Positions 27,120 to 36,120 of a stretch of DNA of 64,000 bases are shown here, in pieces. Position 1 is the stretch's first letter, and the number at the start of each line of letters is the position of its first letter. Source of the stretch: CAUZIB01 sp963663925 (GTDB taxonomy: Bacteria; Acidobacteriota; Vicinamibacteria; Vicinamibacterales; UBA8438); NCBI GenBank assembly GCA_965237405.1, contig OZ250139.1:4030001-4094000 (forward strand), read 5' to 3'. Under the pieces are notes generated by a model. It was not told where the DNA came from. It ran no database searches and saw only the letters and a list, made by a program, of their open reading frames with translations. A program made the position numbers and the translations under genes.

Positions 27120-28010
27120 ATGAGTACTAGCCCCACACGAGACTGGGAGCTGGCTGGGCTCTCCGACGATGAGACCGGACAGTTGGAGCGTCTCCCGCCG
27201 GTCGGCGAACTCATGGTGCCGAACGATGTGGAGCTTGAGGAGGACTGGCTGTGCTGGGGGTGGGGCGAGGACCCGCGGCAGTGGACCACCCGCAGGTCGG
27301 GCCCACGCATCCTGAGTGATTTTGTCAGGCTCGCCGACGGGGATGGGCCGCAGATCCGCGCCTACGCACGTCGTTGGGGCATCCTGGGCATCTGTGAGCA
27401 TGGGCTGCCCTCCTCTCACGCGGGCAACGAGGGCGGCACGCCGCGCTGTCGGCCCTTAGGCCGCTGGGAGGATCCCGGGTGGCGCTTCGACGGGCGGGAG
27501 CCGCTCGAACGGTGGCAGCATTTCGCCCGACAGGCCCGGGCAATCCTGAACCTCGCGGTAAGCTTGCATACCAACAAGCCGGGGCAACCCGAGGACTGGC
27601 AGGTCGTCGTCCACCACCCGAAACAGCTCGTCCCGTGGTGGCACCCGTCGGTGGAGACGGAATGGATCCTCCTCTCCGATGTGGTCCGGGAATGGATCCG
27701 GGTCGGGGATGTCAGGCCGGTCATGGCGCGGGGCCCGACGCAGGGACGCCACGTGGAGTTCGGCTCTAGTGCCGCGGGCCCGCGCCTGTTCGGGACCTTG
27801 GCCTGTCAGTTGCTGTTCACGATCACACGGGAGACCGGTGTGGCGGTGTGTTCCGCGTGTACCGCGATCTACACACCCACACGGCGGCCGCGGCCCGATC
27901 AGCGGCGATATTGCCGGCCGTGCCGCGACCACGGAGTCCCCCAACGCGATGCGCAGCGGGATCGGCAGCGCCGACGACGGGCGGCGCTGCCGTCGACCGA
28001 CCGGACGTAG
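27120..28010 (+). CDS. hypothetical protein with C-terminal CGNR-like zinc finger
   Basis: A 296-residue protein. The N-terminal 200 or so residues are rich in Trp and Arg and match nothing I recognise, though the layout with a variable N-terminal region and a final treble-clef finger resembles the CGNR/DUF1470 stress-regulator family. The finger is CSACTAIYTPTRRPRPDQRR followed by YCRPCRDH (about residues 245-272), then a basic tail. It is transcribed divergently from the methyltransferase-terminase operon and could be its regulator. DNA or RNA binding is inferred. Confidence 0.6.
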   Translation: MSTSPTRDWELAGLSDDETGQLERLPPVGELMVPNDVELEEDWLCWGWGEDPRQWTTRRSGPRILSDFVRLADGDGPQIRAYARRWGILGICEHGLPSSHAGNEGGTPRCRPLGRWEDPGWRFDGREPLERWQHFARQARAILNLAVSLHTNKPGQPEDWQVVVHHPKQLVPWWHPSVETEWILLSDVVREWIRVGDVRPVMARGPTQGRHVEFGSSAAGPRLFGTLACQLLFTITRETGVAVCSACTAIYTPTRRPRPDQRRYCRPCRDHGVPQRDAQRDRQRRRRAALPSTDRT

Positions 28011-28696
28011 TCCTGCCCGCTGGGTGGAGGACCGAGCGATGAGCCGCTAGATGGGGGGGAAGGGAGCCAAACGGAGAAGGGAGGGTGGAATCGGTTATCG
28101 CGAGTGAGGCGATGAAACAGCGAGAGGCTGCGAATGTTGGAAAGAACTCGCGAGATGGGACCCCCGCTGTGGCAACGGGGCCGATAACCGTCTATTGAGA
28201 ACCGTTCAGACACCGGGGCCTTCTCAGGGCGTGGTGAGATGCCAGCGTCGTGCCCAGCGACGAATCTGCGCGCGAATATGCCGATGGAGCAAGCCACGGC
28301 CCACGGTCAACGGGATGGGGGGAGCGGCGGCTCAGGACGGCGGCCGCAGGCATCGCCGAACTGACCAGCGGGTTGAACACCGTGTCGCGGAGGTCGTTGA
28401 GGGACCCGCGGACATTCGGCCCGGATGGTCGACAAGAGGGCAGCGCGAATCGCGAGAATCAGCTGGTTTCGCGGATGTCTCCGCGTGCGCGCTCAAGGCA
28501 TGGATACATGATAGCTGGGGCCGAGTCTGCGCGATGGGTGTGCTCAGCTGGGCCGGAACGGATGGGGGTGATCTGAACGGTTATGGGAAGAAGACGATGA
28601 ATAGGCGAAGGTGGCCAGATAGGCACCTAATTCCGGCGAAATGACTGCGAGAGTCACCCACAGGATATAACCGCTTGGTATAACCGATCCGACGAA
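28011..28696. other. non-coding region up to the tRNA-Arg fragment
   Basis: No gene is supported on either strand. It may contain the junction of the phage-like element with the chromosome. Confidence 0.4.
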
Positions 28697-28745
28697 CGGC
28701 CTTCTAAGCCGAGGGTCGCAGGTTCGAATCCTGCCGGGCGTGCCA
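28697..28745 (+). tRNA. 3' part of tRNA-Arg (UCU), attachment-site-like fragment
   Basis: The anticodon stem-loop (CGGC CTTCTAA GCCG), a perfect T-arm (GCAGG TTCGAAT CCTGC), acceptor CGGGCGT and CCA are present. The expected 5' acceptor (ACGCCCG) and D-arm are absent upstream. This is what remains at one border of an element that integrated into a tRNA-Arg gene. Confidence 0.75.
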
Positions 28746-28907
28746 TTTTCTCGCCGGATTCTGCCGACTGCGCAGGCTGGTGACCACTCCTGCGGTCACT
28801 TCTCGTCGTTCCGACCGGTCACATCGCACCGACGACTAGCGTGCTGAAGTACGGGTCGACAGATTCCGCTTCACTTTCAGCGCCATCGACGGCATGGTGT
28901 GACCGTC

Positions 28908-29174
28908 ATGGCGAGCGACCCTGCATCGTCGCCAACTGTGGAAGAGGCCCTGAGGTCCGCAGTGGCACGATTCGCGCTACTGGCAGATGTCCTGGAGCTC
29001 CAGGCCCTCGGCATCGAACGCGCCGACCAGCCCGTTGGCCCGGAAGGCTCTCGAGCGCTAGCGGAGACGGGCCGACAGGCAGTCGGGAACCTGCAGAGAC
29101 TCCTGAGCGCTCTCCCAGTGGATCTGCTCAACTGGTCAGACGCGGCCAAGCGGCAGGGGGGCCGGCACCCATGA
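28908..29174 (+). CDS. small hypothetical helical protein
   Basis: 88 residues from ATG 28908; an in-frame GTG three codons upstream is possible. The sequence VEEALRSAVARFALLADVLELQALG suggests an amphipathic helix and there are no cysteines. It is the first of three tightly packed genes; the next ATG overlaps its stop as ATGA. Function unknown, possibly a partner of the HTH proteins that follow. Confidence 0.55.
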   Translation: MASDPASSPTVEEALRSAVARFALLADVLELQALGIERADQPVGPEGSRALAETGRQAVGNLQRLLSALPVDLLNWSDAAKRQGGRHP

Positions 29175-29584
29175 GCCTGATGCGAACCTATCGCCGGGCT
29201 CTCGGATTGTCGCAGTCGGCGTTCGCGGCGCAGTTGAACGTGCCGCGTGAGACCTACCGCCCATGGGACGCAGGCCGCCGCGAGCCGCCGCTGCAACTCC
29301 TCACCAGAGCCAGGACCCTTGCGGGCTATCCGGACGAGACGGTGCTTCTGCCGTTGCCGGTCCTGGCTTTGATGATCGGCGTGCATGTTCGCACCCTGCA
29401 CGCAGCCGCGCGTTCAGGCCGACTCGGTGTTGCCTATGATACGCGGACGACCTTCCGCCGCCTGCGCCCGAGGGCGACACTGAAGCACGCGCTGGACTTT
29501 CGTCGGCAACTACTACGGCACGCAGCGCCGCCCGCCCGCCACGCCAGTGCCACTGACCTGGGCCTCCGTTCCCGAGGACTATGA
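29171..29584 (+). CDS. HTH regulator (XRE-like plus second DNA-binding motif)
   Basis: 137 residues. The first half holds a Cro/XRE helix-turn-helix (YRRALGLSQSAFAAQLNVPRETYRPWDAGRREPP), the second a region like a MerR/excisionase helix (LMIGVHVRTLHAAARSGRLGVAYDTR..FRRL). It starts inside the stop of the preceding gene (ATGA), so translation is coupled. The trio resembles small regulatory modules of integrative elements. The DNA target is not evident. Confidence 0.7.
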   Translation: MSLMRTYRRALGLSQSAFAAQLNVPRETYRPWDAGRREPPLQLLTRARTLAGYPDETVLLPLPVLALMIGVHVRTLHAAARSGRLGVAYDTRTTFRRLRPRATLKHALDFRRQLLRHAAPPARHASATDLGLRSRGL

Positions 29585-29768
29585 CGTTCAACTCAAAGCG
29601 CTGCGCAGACACCTCGACATCAGTCAGTCTGGACTCGCGCGCCTGGTCGGCGCCGCCGGTAAGGCCGTCGTCTATCAATGGGAAGCGCGGAAACGCACGC
29701 CATCGCCTCTTTTCTGGCAGCGGGTCCATGAGCTTCAATCCGGGGTCCGCCCTCACCCCGTCCCATGA
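29547..29768 (+). CDS. small XRE-family HTH protein
   Basis: 73 residues from a GTG that lies inside the previous gene. The block LKALRRHLDISQSGLARLVGAAGKAVVYQWEARKRTPSPLFW is a typical XRE/HipB-like DNA-binding domain, much like that of the gene upstream. Two successive XRE proteins suggest a paired repressor system. No toxin partner is seen downstream, where the next reading is a fragment on the other strand. Confidence 0.65.
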   Translation: MPLTWASVPEDYDVQLKALRRHLDISQSGLARLVGAAGKAVVYQWEARKRTPSPLFWQRVHELQSGVRPHPVP

Positions 29769-29879
29769 TGACCCGCTGGAAGACAGCGTCCTGATTCGCC
29801 TCACCGAGACGGCACCCGATTGGGTCGCGTCGACATCGGCACGGGAACCGCCGCCTCGAACCGGGAAGTCTTCGGCAGC

Positions 29880-30098
29880 CTGCGAGAGCCCAGGCGCGGC
29901 CGCCGGGTCCTTGGGCGCGAGCCGGTAGTCGTCGACCCAGCTTAGCGCTCCATCCCGACGTTGGAAGACCGAGTAGCGGATCTGTTCACCCACCCGCAGA
30001 TGAAAGTGCGCCGGGAAGATCTCGAGACGCGTGGTGGATACCTGTGCGCAGCCAGCAATGACAACCGCCGCAGCGACACCGGAAGAAACCATGCGCAC
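29880..30098 (-). pseudogene. Ig-like lipoprotein, N-terminal fragment
   Basis: Begins VAAAVVIAGCAQ, a lipobox-like signal, then STTRLEIFPAHFHLRVGEQIRYSVF, the opening of a bacterial Ig-like domain seen in exported cytochrome-associated proteins. The frame then loses resemblance, so only the N-terminus survives, opposite the HTH operon. Confidence 0.5.
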
Positions 30099-30124
30099 TT
30101 CAGGCTCGTCATTTCCATGATTAC

Positions 30125-30499
30125 CTACGAAGGGGGGAGGTTTTCTGGCCGTGGCGGATTGTCGAAGCGAACCCGATCTAAGAAGTTAGAGTTAGCGCTC
30201 GTTATGGTCGTCTGGCGGTGGAAACCATCGAACGCTGATCGTAAGGTGTCTCGCAATTCGACCTTCTCGTTCGGCGCCAATTCCGGGGCATTCTTGATAG
30301 CGTGTTTGATAGCGTGCACGAAGTTCTCTTCGTCGTCGTCGCTTGAACCCAATTGCATTAATTTGCGCTTCATCATGACAAATACGTCCTTCAGAACCGT
30401 GAGCGAAGAAACGCCACAACGGTCTGTAAGGCCATGTATCTTAAGACCTTCACCAAATATCCGGTCCATCTCGTCGGCACTAAGTAACTTGATTTCCAT
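30125..30499 (-). CDS. hypothetical protein, 124 residues
   Basis: Starts ATG after AGGAGTTAGG. The protein is acidic-basic mixed and mainly helical (VHAIKHAIKNAPELAPNEKVELRDTLRSAF), ending PPRPENLPPS. GC content is clearly lower than its surroundings, which suggests recent acquisition. I do not recognise a domain. It lies alone between lipoprotein debris and the intron-like RNA. Confidence 0.6.
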   Translation of the reverse strand: MEIKLLSADEMDRIFGEGLKIHGLTDRCGVSSLTVLKDVFVMMKRKLMQLGSSDDDEENFVHAIKHAIKNAPELAPNEKVELRDTLRSAFDGFHRQTTITSANSNFLDRVRFDNPPRPENLPPS

Positions 30500-30757
30500 C
30501 CTAACTCCTGCTTGACGGTCCTTCCCCCGGATATGACTCCATCCTACCTAAAGGAGAGACTGATTCGGCAGCCTCGACCGCGTCCAACCCGAGCTCGATG
30601 ACGCCAATGGCTAGCAGACCGGCGAAGGCGGCAACGACGTTGGCGAACGGTCCTCCCAAGGTGGTAGCTCGGCGCCTGGCTCGTCATCCCGCCACTGTGC
30701 CACCTGCACCTTTAACGTGACAATACCCGGTACCATGATCGACGGTGATCGAACGTA
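30500..30757. other. non-coding; downstream exon side of the intron-like RNA
   Basis: No gene is seen. If the RNA at 30758-31578 is an intron on the minus strand, this is its 3' flank. Confidence 0.4.
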
Positions 30758-31578
30758 GTCGGGTAGACCAGGGTCGTTGCTGACCCTGGCCTCCCACAGA
30801 TCCGGACGTGCGGGTTCTGCCGCATCCGGCTCCTCGACAGACAGCTTCGCGACGCGCCGTCGCGTACCCGCTGGTCCAGGAAGCCAGGCGATGGCCACCG
30901 CCGTCCCTACGGCGTGTCTGGCCAGTGCGGCTATCCGGTGTCGTGACGTGGAGACGGGACCCAACCTCGGTGTGTTGGCCGTCTTTCCCTCCAACGGTGC
31001 CACCTGCCGGTGCCCCCTTCCCTCCACGGGGTCTCGTGGGCTCAATTCCCCCGCTTCGGCGGTACTATGAGACACGCCGACTCCTCGCCGTCCATCCCCC
31101 CGCGCTTCGTTGCCTTCGCCCGGCGGTACCATCCGAGCACCTGCGGTTCGCTCCGTCGGACGCCAGGTGCGACGTCCACGGCCTCGGGCGTGGTGAGCCG
31201 GTGCCCGCGCCCCGGCGGTCTTTAAGATGAAAACGATGAGGCCTCCCGGGTTCCCGGGAAACCCTCCCGCACGCATGCCACGCGCTCCGACCCCGGCAAG
31301 GTCCCCGCCTCCACGGCCTCTGAGACGCGGCGAGATGACCTTCCGTCCAACGCACGACGTCGGCCCTCGCACTCAATGCATGTCGGGGCTCAATCACGCG
31401 GCCTACGGGCTCCCTGTGAACGCTTCGCGCCCTGGGTCACCCCAGGCCCACGCATCACTCGGTTCCGGCTGGCGGCCGACCTTGGCCGGATGGGATTGGA
31501 TACCCACAGGGTGTCGAACAAGCTTTCGAAGATCACATCACGGCATCGTGTCCCCCTTGACCGGGCTTTCCGGCACAC
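30758..31578 (-). ncRNA. group II intron-like RNA lacking a reverse transcriptase
   Basis: On the minus strand, 30832 to 30798 reads as a domain V hairpin: GAGCCGGATGCGG, loop CAGAA, CCGCACGTCCGGATCTG, with the AGC triad and a two-base bulge. Domain VI follows (CCAGGGTC, loop, GACCCTGG, then CTACCCGAC) and ends in AC at 30758, as group II introns do. A possible 5' end GTGTGCCGG lies at 31578. The 750 bases between hold no reverse-transcriptase motifs. Domains V-VI are well supported by eye; the 5' end is a guess. Confidence 0.6.
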
Positions 31579-31659
31579 GCGTTGGTGCATGAAAGACCTT
31601 CTGCGGGTGGGGCGGTTTGGCCCGCCCTTCTCGTCTCCGCAGGAGCCACACTGCAGGGA

Positions 31660-31803
31660 TGCAGCCGAAGGTTCATCCCACGTATAAGACGAAGTACCGC
31701 GTTGCGAACTGGCCGACCTACAATCAGGCCCTCGTTCGACGTGGCGATGTGACATTGTGGTTGTCCTCGGAAGCGATCGCTGCCTGGACGGGTGCTTGCG
31801 CCA
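31660..31803 (+). pseudogene. IS5-type transposase N-terminal remnant
   Basis: MQPKVHPTYKTKYRVANWPTYNQALVRRGDVTLWLSSEAIAAW matches the start of the IS5 transposases here; it stops at about 31790. Confidence 0.75.
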
Positions 31804-31879
31804 TTCGCTGTTGATCAGGCAGCCGATCTGTGTTCGTGCGGCCACGAGAACGATGACAGCGCGGCTGGGCTAGTGTGCA

Positions 31880-32913
31880 TGAGCTGGACGGCAACGGGAA
31901 CGCGTACGACCGCCACATGGAATGCGTAGAGAGCGGCCGGCGCCGTGAAGATGTCGCTCCAGTTCATTGGCGCGTTCACCAAGCCGGCTTGCATCGCTGG
32001 CGTCCGGGTCTCTCGACCGCACTTCAACGCCCTGTGCGGCCGGATGACATTGTAAGAGCAGCGCAAGAGGTCGACGGGCCCGTGGAGCTGGTCGGCGCTA
32101 CGGGCGTGGCAGGGCGAGCGACGGCGCACGTACGCCGAGCCTTAGCGAATCGTGCGGTTGAGACGCTCGACGAACGAGGTGTGCAGGGTCTCGGAATCCT
32201 CCGACTCCCACAGCGCAGCCTTCAGCCGACCCGCCGTGCCGATCCTCCGGCGCCGTTCGACTCGGACGACGCAATCGTTCCGCCGAGTCTTGAGCACGTG
32301 ACCCTAGACGCACGCCGACCCAAAGAGGCGCTCACTCACCCCAACGTCGTACTCGAACCCATCGGTCGCGATCAGCGGGAATCTCACCACGCGTCCGCGG
32401 AGGATGACGTCGGTGAGGACGGCCGTGGCGTTTCGAGAGGCGCGGCGGCCGAGCACACTCCCGGCCCACAATCGGGAACACACCTCGATGGCCGCACACA
32501 ACCCTGTGGCTCTGCTCTTGGTGCCGATGAACGTGCAGCGCTCATCAGCCTGCAGCTCAATGATTTCGAAGTCGCGCAACATCCGCTGGTTGACGCGCTT
32601 CGCCGCTGTCGAGGCCCGCTCGAGCCATCGCGCGATGGTATGGCGATGGGCCCGTGACCCGGACGGTCGCAGACATGCTCACACCCTCAACGCGCAGGCT
32701 CGCGACCTGGTCGCATGCCCTACGAGCGCAGCGACGGCCGCTGTACGCTGTCCCCGTGTGCGTGCTGACCGTTCCCCCGCAGACCGTGCAGCGATACCGC
32801 CAGCGTCGGCCCCACTTCGTCGGAAACGAGCCGTGGCCCACGATGTTGAAGCCCAGTTTTCCACGGTTGTCACACCCGCGCTTGGCACAGGCCCTCCCGT
32901 CGATCGCGTGCAT
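31880..32913 (-). pseudogene. IS1-type transposase, frameshifted copy
   Basis: Across several minus-strand frames one can follow an N-terminal zinc-ribbon-like part (RRWRYRCTVCGGTVSTHTGTAYSGRR), MLRDFEIIELQADERCTFIG, AAIEVCSRLWAGSVLGRR, LIATDGFEY and a C-terminal LLRCSYNVIRPHRALKCGRETRTP. The order is that of IS1-like transposases. At least three frameshifts inactivate it. Confidence 0.7.
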
Positions 32914-32949
32914 CGCTCACGTGTCCCTGGGCGGAACCCGCGGTTTTCG

Positions 32950-33582
32950 CCCAAAGATCTCGGAGGTGAAGGCGCCCGATCAACAGCGACCGGCGCAAGC
33001 ACCGATTTTTGCGGCGATTGAGGTGTGGTCTCGCCTCTGGCCGTCGACCGTCGTCGGGCGACGCAGCTACCGGAACACGTGGGCGCTCATGCGCGACATC
33101 TCGACCCGCATGGAGTTCGCGCCCTGTCCCTTGATCGTCACCGACGGATTTGATTTCTATGAGAAGGTCATCCGTCGCGTCTTTGGTCCAGCGGTTCTCC
33201 TCGGCCAGGTGCTCAAGACGCGACGACACGATCGCATCGTTCAGGTCGACCGAAGAAAGCGGATGGGCGCGTCGTGGCGGTTCGAAGCAGAGCTCACCCA
33301 CTCCGAGGACTCGTCGACATTGAACACGTCGTTCATTGAACGGATGAATCTCACCATCCGACAGGGCTCGGCCTATCTGTCTCGGCGAACGCTCTCCCAT
33401 GCGCGCTCGGAGGACAAGCTCGAAGAACATCTCGAGCTCCTGCGCTGCCACTACAACTTCGTCCGCCCACACGGCGCGCTGAAGTTCGGGCGTGAGGTCC
33501 GGACTCCGGCGATGCAGGCCGGACTCGCCACGCGGCGACTCACGTTCCGGGAGATATTTGTGGGTCAGCCGCCATCCTTAAT
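32950..33582 (+). pseudogene. IS1-type transposase, 5'-truncated copy
   Basis: Reads FAAIEVWSRLWPSTVVGRRS, LIVTDGFDFYEKV, TSFIERMNLTIRQGSAYLSRR and LLRCHYNFVRPHGALKFGREVRTP in one frame. It is related to the copy at 31880-32913 but points the other way. The N-terminal third is missing. Confidence 0.75.
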
Positions 33583-33959
33583 TAGTATTAATCCGCATCG
33601 GCGCGATCGCGTGAGCACGCCGCGGCTCTGCACGAACAGGCTCAGGTAGATCGTTTCGTGCGACACGTGCATCGTCGGATCATCAGGATACGCCTGACGG
33701 AGCCAGCCGGCGATCTGCTGGGGCGACCACTTCTGCGCGAGCTTGGTGGCCACCGCGGCACGCCGCGCGGGGGACGTCGCCAAGTGACACCGCTTGGGCC
33801 GCCGGCTGCGCGCCCACGCCGCCGCGTCGGCCGGGGCCGCCCGATACCGCCGCCGCCCTCCGTGCCGGCGGACCTCCCGACTCACCGTCGACGGGGCCCG
33901 GCGCAGCTGGTAGCTGATCTGTCGCAGCGACGTCCCGCTGGCCAGGCCGCGGGAGATGG
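33583..33959 (-). pseudogene. IS30-family transposase, N-terminal fragment
   Basis: ISRGLASGTSLRQISYQLRRAPSTVSREVRRHGG is the IS30 helix-turn-helix, followed by KWSPQQIAGWL and MHVSHETIYLSLFV. The catalytic core is missing; the IS5-type element at 33960 cuts its start. Confidence 0.85.
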
Positions 33960-35043
33960 GGCGTTGGTGCGCGGATGCGGGCAGGCCGACGCGCTTCAAA
34001 CCGTCGAGCCCGTCACCTACCGATGCGGTACGAGACGGGTCTGCCAAGCTCGGTCATCCGATTCAGAACGTGACACGCGAGCACGGCCTCACGCCGTTGC
34101 CCCGATGAACTGCGTGCCCGAAGACCGTCGCCGACGATCGACGTGTACCGGAAGAACGCATTCTCCACGCGCGCGTGCTGATGGGAACCAGACGCCTTCG
34201 TCCACCGTCGCCGTCCGAGCGCCTTCACCCTTCTGATCGTCCGATCGCGGGCACCTGATCGGGCGCCCCGTCGAGACAACGACGCGGTCTTGGTCGGCGG
34301 CACCACGACCCTCGCCCCTCGCGCACCGGCCGCACCATAGAACGCGAGCGTGTCGTAGGCCGGATCCGCCGTCACTCTGGTGAGGTGTCCATCCACCTCG
34401 TCGACCAGACTGATCCCCGTAATCGCGTCATCGGCCGTCGGCGCAGTCAGCGCGCAGGCCACGATCACACGGGACCCGTCCACGCCGAGATGGAGCTTCC
34501 TCCAGCCGCGTCGCCCGCGGCCCCCATGTGTCGCCGCGGCCCACGCACCGTCGCCGACGATGGACAGTCCGGTGCTGTCAACGATGAGGTGCAGGCTGGT
34601 TGCCCGGGCGGGCGCGCCGACGCGCGAGGGCGAGATGCTGACCGCGGCGCGAGAGCGTGGTGTGATCGGGTGCCGTGAGATCGACGCCCAGCATCCCGAA
34701 GATCGATGTCAAGCAGCCCTCGGTCTGACGCAACGGTACGTGGAAGATGAGACTGAGCGTCAGGGCGGGTTCGATGGCGAGATCGGAAGACTGGAGTTGC
34801 CCGCTCCGCCTGCCGACGCCAGCCGCTGCCCACGTGGCGATCGCGTCAGGCGTGAGCCAGAGGGTGACGTCGCCTCGTCGCACGAGGGCTCGGTCGTACT
34901 CGGCCCAGTTCTCGACGCGATACGTTGTCGTGTACGTCGGATGCACTCTCGACTTCACATCGAGATCATGACCCGCCGGCGGTCGCGATGGGCAACATGC
35001 CGGCCACTGCTCGCCCACCGCGCTGAATCAGCGCACCAACGCC
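33960..35043 (-). pseudogene. divergent IS5-type element with a frameshift
   Basis: The N-terminal part (about 34578-34961: VKSRVHPTYTTTYRVENWAEYDRAL..SRRGQHLAL) and C-terminal part (34013-34483: LTRVTADPAYDT.., ARVENAFFRY..) lie in different frames. The region between still encodes DSTGLSIVGDGAW in a third reading. GGCGTTGGTGCGCGG at the left and GCACCAACGCC at the right mark the ends. It sits inside the IS30 gene. Confidence 0.8.
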
Positions 35044-35205
35044 GCACCGCGCCGCCATGCGCCCCGCTGGCGTTATCATCGACTGGGGAGCAGCCGCGCC
35101 GCGTTGATGCGGAGGAGACGCCGCGCACCATGACATGAGCCTTAGCCATCTATCCTCGCCACGCGCGTCCGCAGGGGCGCTCGCGCGAGACGCAGACGGG
35201 AGCAA

Positions 35206-35697
35206 GTGGTGAAGACGTGGAATACCCGATCCTGGTCCACGCCGGTGCCGATTGGCGCGGGCATCTTCGTGGTAGCCACCGGCCTGACCATGTTCTTCAT
35301 TACGGAGAGGCCCTTCAAGTTCGCGCATGAGCTTGGCGGGATCTCGTTCTCCGCGGCCATCCTTCTGCACGTGCTGAGCCACCGGCGGTCCTTCACGACC
35401 TACTTTCGTCAGCGCGGCGCTCTCGGCATCGTCGTGACCGCCTGGGCGATAGGTGTCGGCCTGGTCGCCGCGTCGTCCGTTCTGAACCTGGGAGAAGCCG
35501 AGGCGCTGGTCGTCGACAAAATCGACAACGTGCCGCAGGCCGTGCTCGCACCGGTCGTCGACATGGACGTGCGGCAGGTCGTCGATCGGCTTGGCGACGA
35601 GGGCTTCGTTGTCGACGACCCGGAGATGTCCATTCGACAACTGGCTCAGCAGTACGGCGCCGACACGGATGACATCCTGCTCTTGGTGTTCCGGTAG
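35206..35697 (+). CDS. DUF4405-type integral membrane protein
   Basis: 163 residues, starting with GTG (a second GTG follows at once). Membrane segments are visible at about 13-32, 42-60 and 72-92, with histidines in KFAHELGGISFSAAILLHVLSHRRSF that fit the haem-binding DUF4405 four-helix bundle. The C-terminal 60 residues are soluble (VVDKIDNVPQAVLAPVVDMDVRQVVDRLGDEGF). It may be a membrane cytochrome b-like protein; downstream partners are lacking because an IS3 scrap begins right after the stop. Confidence 0.65.
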   Translation: MVKTWNTRSWSTPVPIGAGIFVVATGLTMFFITERPFKFAHELGGISFSAAILLHVLSHRRSFTTYFRQRGALGIVVTAWAIGVGLVAASSVLNLGEAEALVVDKIDNVPQAVLAPVVDMDVRQVVDRLGDEGFVVDDPEMSIRQLAQQYGADTDDILLLVFR

Positions 35698-35830
35698 CAG
35701 CGGCAGCGATTTTCTCCTCGCTCCGCAATCCCTCGAGGACAATCCGAATTTTCTCTTCCGCCGAGAACTGACGGCGGGTCTGCCGACGAATCTCCTGAAC
35801 GACCTTCTCCGCAGACTTTGCTTGGCTCAT
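35698..35830 (-). pseudogene. IS3-family OrfA, N-terminal remnant
   Basis: MSQAKSAEKVVQEIRRQTRR and QFSAEEKIRIVLEGLRSEE are the start of an IS3-type OrfA (IS2/IS150-like). Only about 45 codons remain. Confidence 0.8.
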
Positions 35831-36120
35831 GGGGGCCTCCTCCCCTTGCGGCCAAGTCTCTCTTATTTCACCGCCTCATCTGGTCCCCATTAGTCTGAAC
35901 GCAAACACCCGGCGCGGCCGTGGCGGTGATGGCTGCGGCGGCGTCCACCATCTATCATGGTCCCACGTATTCCCATGGTGTCCAACCATGTTCATGTAAA
36001 ATACGTTAGTAATACGTGTTAATCACGTGCTGGCGTCTTGACGTGGTGCCACGACGTCCGGTATATTCCTAAATTATTGTGTATAGTTCATTGTATAGCA
36101 ACAAGCGCGAGAATCGATCG
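35831..36120. other. AT-rich intergenic region upstream of the integrase
   Basis: Between 35955 and 36100 the GC content drops sharply, with CATGGT repeats and AATACGT(T/G)A repeats (35999-36025). It probably holds the integrase promoter and perhaps an attachment site. Confidence 0.45.

Noticed and set aside
29301..30098. 265-residue minus-strand frame as a full lipoprotein gene
   Set aside because: Only the first 70 or so residues look like a protein; the rest is antisense to the HTH genes, so it is listed as a fragment.
30611..31372. 253-residue minus-strand protein gene
   Set aside because: It overlaps the domain V-VI RNA structure, and its sequence resembles translated intron RNA, not a protein.
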